From Nitrospirota bacterium (lineage in GTDB: Bacteria; Nitrospirota; UBA9217): a stretch of 41,813 nt of DNA. Every line of letters starts with the position of its first letter. The stretch's first letter is position 1. Below the pieces are notes generated by a model. It was not told the DNA's origin and ran no database searches. It saw only the letters and a program-made list of their open reading frames with translations. Both the position numbers and the translations under genes were made by a program. Location: assembly GCA_020052615.1 (NCBI GenBank), contig JAGVOT010000069.1, positions 1 to 41,813 of the forward strand. The letters are read 5' to 3'. Below are positions 1 to 9,139 of this stretch, in pieces.

Positions 1-639
1 GATTTCCCCCCGATCCCCGACACCAGCTTCGTGCCCGACGAGCCGCTGCCGGCGCCGCAGCAAGCGCATGCAACGGCCGGCGAGGCTGGAACACCGACGG
101 CGCAGCCCCTGAATCCGAAGGCTGCTGGTGCCGATGCCCCGCCTGCGGGCGAACGGAGGAGTGAACCGGCAGCAGAGCCGGGGTCCGAACCCGGGACCGA
201 ACCGGTGCAGGAGCAGGACCTCGAAATGCTCTCGTTCCTGCTGGGTACTGAAGAATATGTCGTGGCGGTGGACCGGGTCCGGGAGGTGCTGACGCCCCGG
301 GAGATCACCCCGGTGCCGAACACGGCGAATTATCTCCTGGGCGTCTGTTCGCTCCGGGGGGCCGTGATGCCGATCATCGACCTGAACCGTCGCCTGGGCC
401 TCGCCGCAAGCGTCCGGGACGAAAAATCCCGCATTATCGTGGTGAGCCTGGGTACGAATGACCAGGTGGGACTGTTCGTTGACCGCGTCCGTGGCGTCGT
501 GCGGTTCACGCCGTCCTCGGTCCAGCCCGCGCCGGAGACCGTCGAGCAGGGCGCCGGCGCGGAATTCCTGCAAGGCATCGCCCGGAAGAACGACCGTCTC
601 TATATCCTCCTGGACGTGGAAAAGGCGGCCGGATCATGA
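1..639 (+). CDS. cheW: CheW-domain protein, 5' end beyond the window
   Basis: The frame is open from base 1, so the true start lies outside; 212 residues are visible. The first 70 or so residues are a Pro/Ala/Glu-rich low-complexity linker. A CheW/SH3-like domain follows, from about LEMLSFLLGTEEYVVAV to the end. It carries the family hallmarks of a VREVL segment, a GVCSLRGAVMPIIDLNRRLG segment and a C-terminal LYILLDVEK strand. CheW couples chemoreceptors to the CheA kinase in the cytoplasm. The long linker suggests either a CheW with an extended N-terminus or the C-terminal part of a larger protein such as CheA or a CheW fusion. Which of these cannot be decided here. A cheA would be expected just upstream, as none is in the window. 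Confidence 0.9.
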   Translation, partial: DFPPIPDTSFVPDEPLPAPQQAHATAGEAGTPTAQPLNPKAAGADAPPAGERRSEPAAEPGSEPGTEPVQEQDLEMLSFLLGTEEYVVAVDRVREVLTPREITPVPNTANYLLGVCSLRGAVMPIIDLNRRLGLAASVRDEKSRIIVVSLGTNDQVGLFVDRVRGVVRFTPSSVQPAPETVEQGAGAEFLQGIARKNDRLYILLDVEKAAGS

Positions 640-664
640 CAAACGACGGGGCTCAGGCTATAAT
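635..664 (+). promoter_or_regulatory. Candidate sigma-70 promoter ahead of the cytochrome operon
   Basis: ATGACA at 635-640 (5 of 6 matches to the -35 consensus) is followed after 18 bases by a perfect TATAAT at 659-664. The -35 overlaps the stop codon of the upstream cheW. The following bases to 753 are strikingly AT-rich compared with the surrounding coding sequence. This would give the decaheme cytochrome genes their own transcript. It is a pattern match only. Confidence 0.5.
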
Positions 665-753
665 ATTTATTATTGTATTTACCAGTTTATTTTGGTACCA
701 TAGAAGGGCAATATACCGTTCCTTATCGAAATCAGAAAGACGGGAGGTAAGTT

Positions 754-3135
754 ATGAACATGCATAAAAAGATACACCCGGCATCGATGCTGCTGATAGT
801 CTTCGTTCTCGGCGCGCTGCTCGGCGCCTGTGGCGCCGAGCAACCTACGGGGTCGACGACGGGCACCGTGAGCGGCGTCGTTACCGTGGGGACGCCGACA
901 GCGGGATTGAACACCTGCGTGTCGTGCCATCCGGTAACGACGGCGGAATGGGAGACGACGAGGCACGCGAACCTGAATACCCGCCCGTCGTTCACGACAA
1001 CAGCGCACTGTGCGGGATGCCACGATAAAACCGGCGACAGCCAGTTCCTCTCGCCGCTTCGCATGGTGATAGCCTGCGAGGCCTGCCATAGCGGCGGCGG
1101 CGCCCATGCGGCCTCAGGAGGCGCTGATCCGATCGGTGTCGCCGTTTACACGGCAGGCGTGATCAGCGGAGCGGTGAGCGCGCTGCCGGTCTCAGCGCAG
1201 TTCGCCACGTGCACGAGCTGCCACCAGCTGCTCGATCTGAACGACCCGGCCAGCATGACGACCCCGACGACCGCGCCGCAGCATGCCAACGATGCGACCG
1301 AGTTCATCACGGATACGCATTTTGGAACACCCAACTCCTGGAACGCCTTCGGGAATACGAGCACCGCGCTCTATCCCATCACCGGCTATGCGCTGGACTA
1401 CGCCAGCGAGTCGGTCTGCACCGAATGCCACAATCCCCATAGCGTCAATAACATCAACCAGGAATGGGCCGCTTCTGCCCATGCCGCCCGCACGAACTTC
1501 AAAAAGGATCCGCAGGGATACTTCAGCGACGCCTGGTCCCATTACAACTGGAGTGAAAGCAGCCGGAGGACCTGCCAGCGGTGCCACACGGCCTCCGGTT
1601 TCAAGGCCTATGCCGACGCACTCGGCTCGGGGAACAGCGGCCTCGCGGAGCAGATCCGGCAGGGCCAGCTTTCAACCATTATTACTTCTACGCCCGGCTG
1701 GAAGCCCGAGATGCTGAAGTGCAGCGGTTGCCACTCGGATTTCAAGGGAACGCTCCGGAATCCCGGAGCCATCGACGCGGTGTACAGCTACACCGCTACC
1801 ACGAACAATGTAACGTACACGGTCTCCAACGCCTCGTTCGCCTACCCCGATGTGAACAAATCGAACGTCTGCGTTGCCTGCCACGTCGGGCTGGAGAGCG
1901 GGGACACGGTCAGGAACCTGTCCCTCTCGACAGCGCCGACGATTACGTCCATGGACAATATCGGCTTTATCAACTCCCACTATCTTACAGCCGGCGGCAC
2001 GGTTTTCACCGCCACAGGGTACGAGTTCGATGAGCGGTCCTACGACAATCCGACCAGCTATCAGCATAACCAGATCGGGGTGGGCGATTTCCGATCGACC
2101 GGGACGGCCGGCCCCTGCGTCGGTTGCCACATGTCCCGGCCGAACGGGAACGGCGATCATCTCTTCCTTCCGGTCAGCCGCTTCAACCGCGTGCGGTATA
2201 ACGCGGGAACGGTAGATGTCGCCCCGGGCAACATGATCGTGACCGGCGTGGCGACCACCTGGAGCACTGCCGGCATCGATACGGTCAACGACCGGTTCCT
2301 GGGGCCTGATGGCAACACCTACTTTATTGCATCAGTGGATAGCGATACACAGATAACGCTTACCTCGAACTATACGGGGACCACGGCGACCGGCCAGGTC
2401 TATGTCGTGGCCAGGGAGGGAGCGCGCATCACCGGTGTTGCGAGCGAGGTCTGTTTCAGCTGCCATGCCGGTGCGACGAGCGCCCTGGTGGACCAGCTCA
2501 ACGAGGAGCGCGAGATGTTCGAGGCGGCACTCACGGCCCTGGAGCGGTTCCTCGATACACGAGGGATCTGCTTCGTCGAGGCCTATCCCTATTTCCACAA
2601 GAGCCGGACCAGCACCGGCACGGTCAGCGCGACGACGGGAAGCACGATCGTCACGGGAGTCACGACCAGCTGGCTTACGGACAGCATCGGTGCGACCGAC
2701 CTGATCCGGACCGCCGATGGGAACACGTACGGGATCCAGAGCGTTGACAGCGACGCGCAGATCACCCTGAAGTCACCCTATCTCGGCCCGATCGTATCCG
2801 GCGCTCTCTATACCATCATGATGACCGGAAGCGCGAACGCCGTGAAGGACTGGGATGTCACCAACAAGGGAGAAACGTACGGAAAGAACTTCATGGGTTC
2901 GGCGTTCAACTTCAACCTGCTCGAGCATGATCCGGGCGCCTATGTCCACAACCGCACCTACGTCAAGCGTCTGATCTACGACTCGATCGACTGGCTTGAT
3001 GACACCAGGATGAACAATACGGTCGGCACCTCGCTCAACGCGCTGAGCGGGACGAGCTATGACTGGAAAGCGGATGCCATGAGCTATCTGCTGCCGAACG
3101 GCATTTTGAACGGCATACCGGCAGAGCGGCCCTAA
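754..3135 (+). CDS. Decaheme c-type cytochrome lipoprotein
   Basis: This 793-residue protein has an N-terminal signal with a lipobox ending at Cys26 (LGAC), so it is probably a lipoprotein. Ten CXXCH heme-binding motifs are visible: CVSCH, CAGCH, CEACH, CTSCH, CTECH, CQRCH, CSGCH, CVACH, CVGCH and CFSCH. The eight before the middle are widely spread, as in outer-surface electron-transfer cytochromes. Two copies of a roughly 68-residue beta-type repeat (from 2206 and from 2617) lie around the last heme and in the heme-free C-terminal third. GGGAGG precedes the ATG by a good distance. It is followed by an MtrA/DmsE-type cytochrome and an MtrB-type porin, so its likely role is the outer, cell-surface partner (MtrC/OmcA-like position) of a porin-cytochrome conduit. 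I see no recognisable similarity to MtrC itself. Heme number and lipobox are observed; surface location is inferred. Confidence 0.88.
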   Translation: MNMHKKIHPASMLLIVFVLGALLGACGAEQPTGSTTGTVSGVVTVGTPTAGLNTCVSCHPVTTAEWETTRHANLNTRPSFTTTAHCAGCHDKTGDSQFLSPLRMVIACEACHSGGGAHAASGGADPIGVAVYTAGVISGAVSALPVSAQFATCTSCHQLLDLNDPASMTTPTTAPQHANDATEFITDTHFGTPNSWNAFGNTSTALYPITGYALDYASESVCTECHNPHSVNNINQEWAASAHAARTNFKKDPQGYFSDAWSHYNWSESSRRTCQRCHTASGFKAYADALGSGNSGLAEQIRQGQLSTIITSTPGWKPEMLKCSGCHSDFKGTLRNPGAIDAVYSYTATTNNVTYTVSNASFAYPDVNKSNVCVACHVGLESGDTVRNLSLSTAPTITSMDNIGFINSHYLTAGGTVFTATGYEFDERSYDNPTSYQHNQIGVGDFRSTGTAGPCVGCHMSRPNGNGDHLFLPVSRFNRVRYNAGTVDVAPGNMIVTGVATTWSTAGIDTVNDRFLGPDGNTYFIASVDSDTQITLTSNYTGTTATGQVYVVAREGARITGVASEVCFSCHAGATSALVDQLNEEREMFEAALTALERFLDTRGICFVEAYPYFHKSRTSTGTVSATTGSTIVTGVTTSWLTDSIGATDLIRTADGNTYGIQSVDSDAQITLKSPYLGPIVSGALYTIMMTGSANAVKDWDVTNKGETYGKNFMGSAFNFNLLEHDPGAYVHNRTYVKRLIYDSIDWLDDTRMNNTVGTSLNALSGTSYDWKADAMSYLLPNGILNGIPAERP

Positions 3136-3168
3136 CCCACACTCAGACCGAAGGAGGAGTTACTTATC

Positions 3169-4176
3169 ATGGAACGAATGACGAAATGGAAAACCTGGAT
3201 CCTGGCCGGCATGCTCGGCGCCTTCTTTCTCGCTGGGTGCGCGGCGCTGAAAGAGTCGAGGCCCATCATCCTGAACAAGGAATACGAGAAGATGATCGCA
3301 GGCCGCCTGGACGCGGACTACATCGGCACGGACAACTGCCTGAAGTCCTGCCACTTCCACGATACAAGGCGCAAGGACTTCGACCTGTCCACCATGGGCG
3401 CCCAGCTGTCGCGCGAGTCGGGCATGCCCATTGTGAACTGCGAGTCCTGCCACGGACCGGGGAGCCTTGCCGTCGAGGGCCTCACGCCCGAGCGGGTGGC
3501 CAAGGACGCAAAGGCCGGGAAGCAGACGGCCTGCGACTACAAAACGCTGGTGGACATGAAGAAGATCCCGGCGCAGGCCAAGTCCCTCATCTGCCTCAAG
3601 TGCCATACGGCGAACGCGACCTTCAACCTGCATAACTGGAACGTCAGTTCGCACAACATGTCCGACGTCTCCTGTTCCGACTGCCACAACATCCACGCGG
3701 GCCACAACCTGAAGGTGAAGCCCCGCGAGATGACGGACCTGTGCTACAACTGCCACCAGGACGTGAAGGCGGCCTTCAGCCTCCCGAACCACCACCCGGT
3801 GCCGGAGAAGAAGATCTTCTGCACGGACTGCCACGACACCCATGGCGGCATGTCGACGAAGAACCTCCGGAAGGACACGGTGAAGGAGACCTGCACGCAA
3901 TGCCATTCCGAGAAGGAAGGCCCCTTCCTTTTCGAGCACGCCGACATAGCCGAAGATTGCCGGGCCTGCCATACGCCCCATGGATCGGTGAACCGGCACC
4001 TTCTGCCGGTGCGTGAGCCGTTCCTCTGTCTGCAGTGCCATGCGACCCACCGCCTGACCGGATCCACCACGGCGGAGCAGAAGCAGGCCGTCTACATACG
4101 GTGCACCGACTGCCATTCGACGATCCACGGCACCGATCTCCCCTCGCCCAGCGGCAAGGGCACGTTCGTACGATAG
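3169..4176 (+). CDS. mtrA: MtrA/DmsE-type decaheme cytochrome c
   Basis: The protein has 335 residues, close to the length of Shewanella MtrA/DmsE. It begins with a signal sequence and a lipobox at Cys24 (LAGC). Heme motifs are an unusual CLKSCH (one extra residue between the cysteines) and nine CXXCH: CESCH, CLKCH, CSDCH, CYNCH, CTDCH, CTQCH, CRACH, CLQCH and CTDCH. That makes ten hemes if the CX3CH site is used. The regular spacing and CHDTHGG/CHTPHG-type pairs match the MtrA/DmsE/PioA family. That family forms a heme wire inside an outer-membrane porin and carries electrons across the outer membrane. The porin gene starts 9 bases downstream. A GGAGGAG ribosome-binding site supports the start. 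The direction of electron flow (metal reduction versus oxidation of an external donor) cannot be read from the sequence. Confidence 0.88.
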   Translation: MERMTKWKTWILAGMLGAFFLAGCAALKESRPIILNKEYEKMIAGRLDADYIGTDNCLKSCHFHDTRRKDFDLSTMGAQLSRESGMPIVNCESCHGPGSLAVEGLTPERVAKDAKAGKQTACDYKTLVDMKKIPAQAKSLICLKCHTANATFNLHNWNVSSHNMSDVSCSDCHNIHAGHNLKVKPREMTDLCYNCHQDVKAAFSLPNHHPVPEKKIFCTDCHDTHGGMSTKNLRKDTVKETCTQCHSEKEGPFLFEHADIAEDCRACHTPHGSVNRHLLPVREPFLCLQCHATHRLTGSTTAEQKQAVYIRCTDCHSTIHGTDLPSPSGKGTFVR

Positions 4177-4185
4177 GAGGCTGTC

Positions 4186-6093
4186 ATGAAAAAGATCATT
4201 CTTTCGATAGTGTTGATAGTGCTCCTGGCACCGCTGGTGTCGGCCCAGGAGAATGTCCCCTCCGGGGGGCAGTACCAGCTCGGCACGCCGTTCGAGGGCG
4301 ATGTCAGGCTCGGGTACCGGTGGAACATGAACAGCGGGAACCCTATGGCGGGGGAATACGAATACCAGCACTCGTCCGCAGCGGGCTCGGCCGTCATCGA
4401 GTATGACCCGCTGCCGCACCGCTTTCTGTTCGAGACCTATGTCCAGAACGAGAAGGACTACTTTGGCGAACTGGACTACTCCTACAAGGATGTCTTCATG
4501 CTGAACATGACATCCCGGTCGCTGTTCCACAACCTGGACCATTATTCCCTCGGCCAGGACGACCCGTCGACCTTGACGCCGTATTTCACCGACATGAACA
4601 GCGGCGACCTGTACGGCACGTCGAACGCCATGAACCGGATCCAGGTCCGCGTCAAGACCCCTGACTTCCCCTTCCATATCTACCTTGAGGCCAAGAACCA
4701 GGAAAAGCACGGGACCATCCAGCAGCGCTTCCTGAGCTCCTTCAGCGGCGGATTCAATAAACTTTCCCGGTCGCGGGAGATCGATTACGAGACCGAAGAG
4801 GCGAAGGCCACCGTCAACAGCCACCTGGGCCCCGTGGAGGTCGAGTACAGCCACGCGGCGAAGAAATTCTCCGACACCCACGGCAAGGTCATGACCGACA
4901 CCGTGCCGGGCGGATCGCTGAGCTATACGCACAACCTGGTGCCCGACCTCGAGTCCGCGGTCGATACGGTGAAGATCCATACATCCCACACCGGCCGCAT
5001 CTCGGCCAGTGCCACCTATTCCTCGGGAGACCGGAAGAACACCGACAGCAATGCGAAGGCCACCTTCGTGAACGCGGCCGGCGACTTCGGCTGGATCCCG
5101 ACCAAGGATGTCACCGTTGCCGTGAAGTACCGGCGTCACAGCGTGGACCAGGAGAATCCGGACACGGTCTCGGTGCTTACCAGTCTCAACACGACGACGA
5201 CCGCATCGGTGCGAAACGCCATCAACTACCAGAAGGACATCATGAGCGGCATGATCCGGTACCGCGCCACGGACAGGCTCACGGTGCGCGCCGAGATCGC
5301 CTTCGAGTCCCTGAACCGCGACGTCTGGACAGGCGACCCGGCGGGCAACTGGCAGCTTGACGACAAGGTCACGAGGAACACCGCGCGCCTGGGTGCCACG
5401 TATCGGCTGACGAACAAGCTCATGCTGCGCGGCGACATCAGCCATCAGACCGCGGCAGTGCCGGCGAACAGCGATGACATCACCTATCCCGAAACGAGCG
5501 ACGTTGCTCGGGGAACGCTGACGTGGATGCCGAAGTCGTGGTTCAACTGGCTGCTCTCGGCCGGAACGATCCGCGAGGAGCGGAGCGACCTGGGCGGCGT
5601 TTTTACGGACAAGTGGACAAAGGAACAGAACCGTGTCTTGAGCGCGATCACCTTCATCCTGGGCAAGAAGACTTCGATCACGCCGAGCTATGCGTTCTTC
5701 CAGAACAAGCAGAACGGACCCATCGCCTATGCTGACAGCACCGGAGCCATCACGGCGGAGAGCGGTGTGCCCTACGCCGACACGTCACATGTGGCATCCC
5801 TTGCCGTCAGTTATGCGCTGGCCGACGCCATGCTGCTCACGGTGGAAGGGGGAAGGAGTTGGTCACGGGGAAGCTGGCAGAACTCCGGCGTGGTCGCCGG
5901 GAGCACCGGCATCGCCGAGCTGGCCAACCTCAAGCTGGTCGAGACCGTGGCAGTTGCAAACCTGGATGTTCGTTACACGAAGAACCTCGGCACCGAGTTC
6001 CGCTACCAGGTCCGGAAGCTTGACGATATCCTTGACAGCGCGCAGGATGGCACGAACCAGGTCGTTCTTGCCACCCTGTCGTACAGATGGTAA
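4186..6093 (+). CDS. mtrB: MtrB/PioB-type outer-membrane beta-barrel porin
   Basis: This 635-residue protein has a cleavable signal peptide (about residues 1-20, ending SAQ). It consists of alternating polar/apolar beta-strand segments throughout and ends in LSYRW, an aromatic-terminated last strand typical of BAM-inserted barrels. The start of the mature protein (EGDVRLGYRW) resembles the MtrB/PioB decaheme-associated family. Position directly after an MtrA/DmsE-type cytochrome, with 9 bases between the genes, supports a role as the sleeve that holds the heme wire in the outer membrane. Family assignment rests on topology, ending and context; there is no catalytic motif to check. An alternative would be an unrelated outer-membrane barrel, which the gene pairing makes unlikely. 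Confidence 0.8.
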   Translation: MKKIILSIVLIVLLAPLVSAQENVPSGGQYQLGTPFEGDVRLGYRWNMNSGNPMAGEYEYQHSSAAGSAVIEYDPLPHRFLFETYVQNEKDYFGELDYSYKDVFMLNMTSRSLFHNLDHYSLGQDDPSTLTPYFTDMNSGDLYGTSNAMNRIQVRVKTPDFPFHIYLEAKNQEKHGTIQQRFLSSFSGGFNKLSRSREIDYETEEAKATVNSHLGPVEVEYSHAAKKFSDTHGKVMTDTVPGGSLSYTHNLVPDLESAVDTVKIHTSHTGRISASATYSSGDRKNTDSNAKATFVNAAGDFGWIPTKDVTVAVKYRRHSVDQENPDTVSVLTSLNTTTTASVRNAINYQKDIMSGMIRYRATDRLTVRAEIAFESLNRDVWTGDPAGNWQLDDKVTRNTARLGATYRLTNKLMLRGDISHQTAAVPANSDDITYPETSDVARGTLTWMPKSWFNWLLSAGTIREERSDLGGVFTDKWTKEQNRVLSAITFILGKKTSITPSYAFFQNKQNGPIAYADSTGAITAESGVPYADTSHVASLAVSYALADAMLLTVEGGRSWSRGSWQNSGVVAGSTGIAELANLKLVETVAVANLDVRYTKNLGTEFRYQVRKLDDILDSAQDGTNQVVLATLSYRW

Positions 6094-6104
6094 GGGGAGG
6101 GAGC

Positions 6105-7031
6105 ATGAGAACGACAACCTGGCTGCTTTGTGCCGCACTCCTCATCTGCGCGGCGCCCGCACAAGCGGGCGATAAGACCATCGGCGTGGTGATGGCCGGG
6201 AACATCGGTTATTACCAGGACCTGCACCGCGCATTTGCCAACGGCCTGGTGAAAGAGGGTTTCGACCGCCGCAAGGTGGACACCCTGCTCCAGATGCCGG
6301 CGCCGGACCCTCTTTCCTGGACCAATGCCGTCCGGAAGCTGGTCGTGGCTGATGTGAATGTGCTTATTACGTACGGCGGCGCTCCGTCGCTGCTGGCCAT
6401 CAGGGAAACAAAGTCCATCCCCATCGTGTACGCCGGAGTGTACGACCCTGCGGGCATCGGGGTGGCGGCCCGCAACATGACCGGCATCAGCGCCAAGGTG
6501 CCGCTCACGAGCCTCCTGAAGTATGCCAAAAAGCTGGTTTCCTTCACCAAGGTGGCCGTGGTCTACAACGAGCTGGAGCCCGACTCGGTGCAGCAGGTCG
6601 AGGAGCTTACGGCCCTTGAGGGCCAGTACGGCTTCAAGACCGTGAAGATGGCCGTCAAGCGGGTCGATGATGCCCGGGCGCTCACCTTCGCCGGGAAAGC
6701 CGATATCGTGTTCATCTCGGTGAGCGCGACGATCAATGAAGCGCTGGTCGATATCGTGAAGTCCGCCCACGGCAGCAAGATCCCGACCATGAGTCAGACG
6801 GGCGGATCGGGTGACAAGGGGGTCATCCTGACCCTTGCCCCGAGCGCCGTGGAACAGGGCGAGGCAGCTGCACGGATCACGGCAAAGCTGCTGAACGGCG
6901 AGAGCCCCGCCAGCATCGCGCCGGAAATGCCCAAGCTGATCGAACTGGTCCTTAATCTGAAGGAAGCTTCGAGCTTGGGGCTGAAGCCTTCCATGGACCT
7001 GATCTCAGACGCTACGAGGTTGATAAAATGA
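6105..7031 (+). CDS. ABC-type periplasmic substrate-binding protein (ABC_sub_bind family)
   Basis: The 308-residue product has a signal peptide (about residues 1-21, cleaved after AQA). It then has the two-lobed fold signature of the ABC_sub_bind/TrpX-like family: a first beta strand TIGVVMAGN, a middle NVLITYGG and [11 protein letters not shown] region, and a second-lobe [17 protein letters not shown] chose ATG 6105 because GGGAGGGAG precedes it; an ATG at 6087 in the same frame would overlap the porin gene. No permease or ATPase gene follows. Instead the gene overlaps the next chemoreceptor by an ATGA, so it probably serves as a soluble ligand-capture module for that receptor and not for transport. 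The ligand is unknown; family members bind diverse small molecules. Confidence 0.8.
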   Translation: MRTTTWLLCAALLICAAPAQAGDKTIGVVMAGNIGYYQDLHRAFANGLVKEGFDRRKVDTLLQMPAPDPLSWTNAVRKLVVADVNVLITYGGAPSLLAIRETKSIPIVYAGVYDPAGIGVAARNMTGISAKVPLTSLLKYAKKLVSFTKVAVVYNELEPDSVQQVEELTALEGQYGFKTVKMAVKRVDDARALTFAGKADIVFISVSATINEALVDIVKSAHGSKIPTMSQTGGSGDKGVILTLAPSAVEQGEAAARITAKLLNGESPASIAPEMPKLIELVLNLKEASSLGLKPSMDLISDATRLIK

Positions 7032-9121
7032 AGCTGCGGGATGGAATGACGCTGAAAACCCGGGCGGTCGTCGCCACCGGCGGTATCCTGCTCGCGGCCC
7101 TGGCACTGAACACGGGCCTCAATATCTACAGCGCGGCGGGGAAATACCGGGACGCGGTCATCGGGCGGACCACGGCGCTGGCCGAAGGCGTCAAAAAGGA
7201 CATTGAAAAGGTCACCGGGTTCGGTCTGCCGCTGAGCGCGCTGGACGGCATGAGCGACAAGCTCCGCGGGCTTATGGAAAGCGACGGTGAGATTTCTCTC
7301 GCCATGGTCGTGGACCGGGAGGGCAAGATCCTCTATGCGACCGACAAGGCCCGCGAGGGCACGCAAGCGACCGATCCCGGCAGCCGCACAGCCCTTGATG
7401 CGATGGCTCCGCTGGTGCAGGAATACTCCGATGAAACAGGGGGCCAGTATGAGAAGATCATCCCTCTCATGGGTCCTGACGGCAAGAAGATGGGGGTGCT
7501 CCGGATCGCGCTTACGGCAAGCGCGGTGAACCGTCCCCTCCGGGAACTGTTCGTCCTGTCGCTTATGGTGGGACTCGTTACGTTCGTACTGGCCACCTAT
7601 CTGGTGACCATCTTTATGAAGCGTCTGATCACCGGCCCTCTGGGACACATGGCACGGAACGCGACCCTGATGGCGGGAGGAGATCTTGCCCGGCAGGTCG
7701 ACGTGAGCGGCAAGACCGAGATTGCCGAACTGGGCACCGCGATCAATACCCTCTCGTCGAGTCTCCGGGAGATGCTCGGCAGGATCAATCAGATGACCGG
7801 AGGGCTGGGCGAAGCTATGAAGATCATGAACACAGCTACCCAGAAGATGAGCCAGGGCGCCCGTGTCCAGCATGAGGCCGGAGAGCAAACGGCCATGACG
7901 GTCGGCGAGATGATCGCCTCGATCAAGGGCGTTGCGGAGAACGCAGCGGAGATGTCCCAGGCCGCTACGAACGCCTCTTCATCGGTGGCGGAGATGGCAG
8001 CCTCCATCGAGGAGGCCGCCGAGAACGCCGGCGGTCTGTCGTCGGCGGCCGAGGACACCGCATCCTCCATCGTGCAGACCCTGGCATCGATCCGCCAGGT
8101 GACCGAGAACACCGAGGCCCTATCTTCCGCGGCCGAGCAGACGTCCTCCTCCATTACGGAGATGAGCGCCACCGTGAAAGCAGTGGAGCAGAAGGCGCAG
8201 GAATCGGCGCGCCTCGCCGAGCGGGTCGCCCGGAGCGCGTCGCAGCAGGGGATGGCGGCGGCCCGGGAAGCGATGACGGGCATGGAGAACATCCGCTTGA
8301 CGGTGGAATCCACGGCGGAGGTCATCAACCGGCTCGGGAAGCGGTCGCAGGAGATCGGGCAGATCCTGAAAGTGATCGACGAGGTGACGGACCAAACCAG
8401 CCTCCTCGCCCTGAACGCGGCCATTCTTGCCGCCCAGGCCGGAGAGCACGGGAAGGGATTCTCCGTTGTCGCCGAGGAGATTCGCGAACTGGCGGAGCGC
8501 ACGGCGGCCTCAACCAAGGAGATCGCCAATGTCATCGCTGCAGTTCAGCAGGAGACGGCCGCCAGCGTGCAGGCCATGGGCAAAGGTCTGAAGGCCGTGG
8601 AGAGCGGCGTGGACCTCGTGAAAATCACGAGCGATGTCTTTCAGGATGTGGCGGACAGCTCCAAACAGTCAGCGGATATGGCGCGGGCCATCGAAATGAC
8701 CACGGCCGAGCAGGCCAAAGGAGTGGCGCAAATCACCGATGCGTCGGTGAACATTGCGGAGCAGATCGAGCAGATCGCCCATGCCATGCAGGAACAGCAA
8801 AAGGGGAGCGAGCGCATCGCCCAGGCTGCGGAGAAGATGCGGGACATCACCCGGCAGATGAAGGTGGCGACGCAGGAGCAGACCGTCGGGAGCAAGCAGA
8901 TCGCCAAAGCAATGGAAGCGGTAACCGTCCAGGCCGCCCAGGTGGCCAGGTCTACGTCGGAGCAGGGCCTCGGCGCGCAGCACATCAGCGAAGCCATCAC
9001 CCGAATCCAGAAGATCACCGAAGAGAACGTGAACGTGTCCGTGGAGATGGACATGGCGGAGATGGCCCTGCGGGAAAAGGGAGCCGCCCTCCAATCGGAA
9101 CTGCAGAAGTTCAAACTCTAG
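7028..9121 (+). CDS. Methyl-accepting chemotaxis protein, transmembrane
   Basis: The receptor has 697 residues. Transmembrane segments lie at about 12-32 and 175-197 and enclose a periplasmic sensor of about 140 residues with a Cache/PAS-like stretch ([15 protein letters not shown]). A HAMP domain (about 198-250) leads into a long coiled coil. The highly conserved hairpin tip is at about 451-492 ([20 protein letters not shown]). The product clusters in polar arrays and controls CheA through CheW. There is no C-terminal CheR/CheB-tethering pentapeptide; the protein ends in QKFKL. The ATG overlaps the stop of the binding-protein gene, implying translational coupling and a shared signal. Confidence 0.93.
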   Translation: MKLRDGMTLKTRAVVATGGILLAALALNTGLNIYSAAGKYRDAVIGRTTALAEGVKKDIEKVTGFGLPLSALDGMSDKLRGLMESDGEISLAMVVDREGKILYATDKAREGTQATDPGSRTALDAMAPLVQEYSDETGGQYEKIIPLMGPDGKKMGVLRIALTASAVNRPLRELFVLSLMVGLVTFVLATYLVTIFMKRLITGPLGHMARNATLMAGGDLARQVDVSGKTEIAELGTAINTLSSSLREMLGRINQMTGGLGEAMKIMNTATQKMSQGARVQHEAGEQTAMTVGEMIASIKGVAENAAEMSQAATNASSSVAEMAASIEEAAENAGGLSSAAEDTASSIVQTLASIRQVTENTEALSSAAEQTSSSITEMSATVKAVEQKAQESARLAERVARSASQQGMAAAREAMTGMENIRLTVESTAEVINRLGKRSQEIGQILKVIDEVTDQTSLLALNAAILAAQAGEHGKGFSVVAEEIRELAERTAASTKEIANVIAAVQQETAASVQAMGKGLKAVESGVDLVKITSDVFQDVADSSKQSADMARAIEMTTAEQAKGVAQITDASVNIAEQIEQIAHAMQEQQKGSERIAQAAEKMRDITRQMKVATQEQTVGSKQIAKAMEAVTVQAAQVARSTSEQGLGAQHISEAITRIQKITEENVNVSVEMDMAEMALREKGAALQSELQKFKL

Positions 9122-9139
9122 CCGGTGCACAGGAACGGT

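Noticed and set aside
754-4176. Nitrite reductase or hydroxylamine oxidoreductase-type multiheme enzymes
   Set aside because: There is no CXXCK active-site heme motif or known catalytic signature; the adjacent MtrB-type barrel fits an electron conduit.
3160-5445. Long open frame on the minus strand (about 760 codons)
   Set aside because: It lies opposite the MtrA- and MtrB-type genes and has an Arg/Val/His-rich composition typical of antisense frames in GC-rich DNA; no domain is recognisable.
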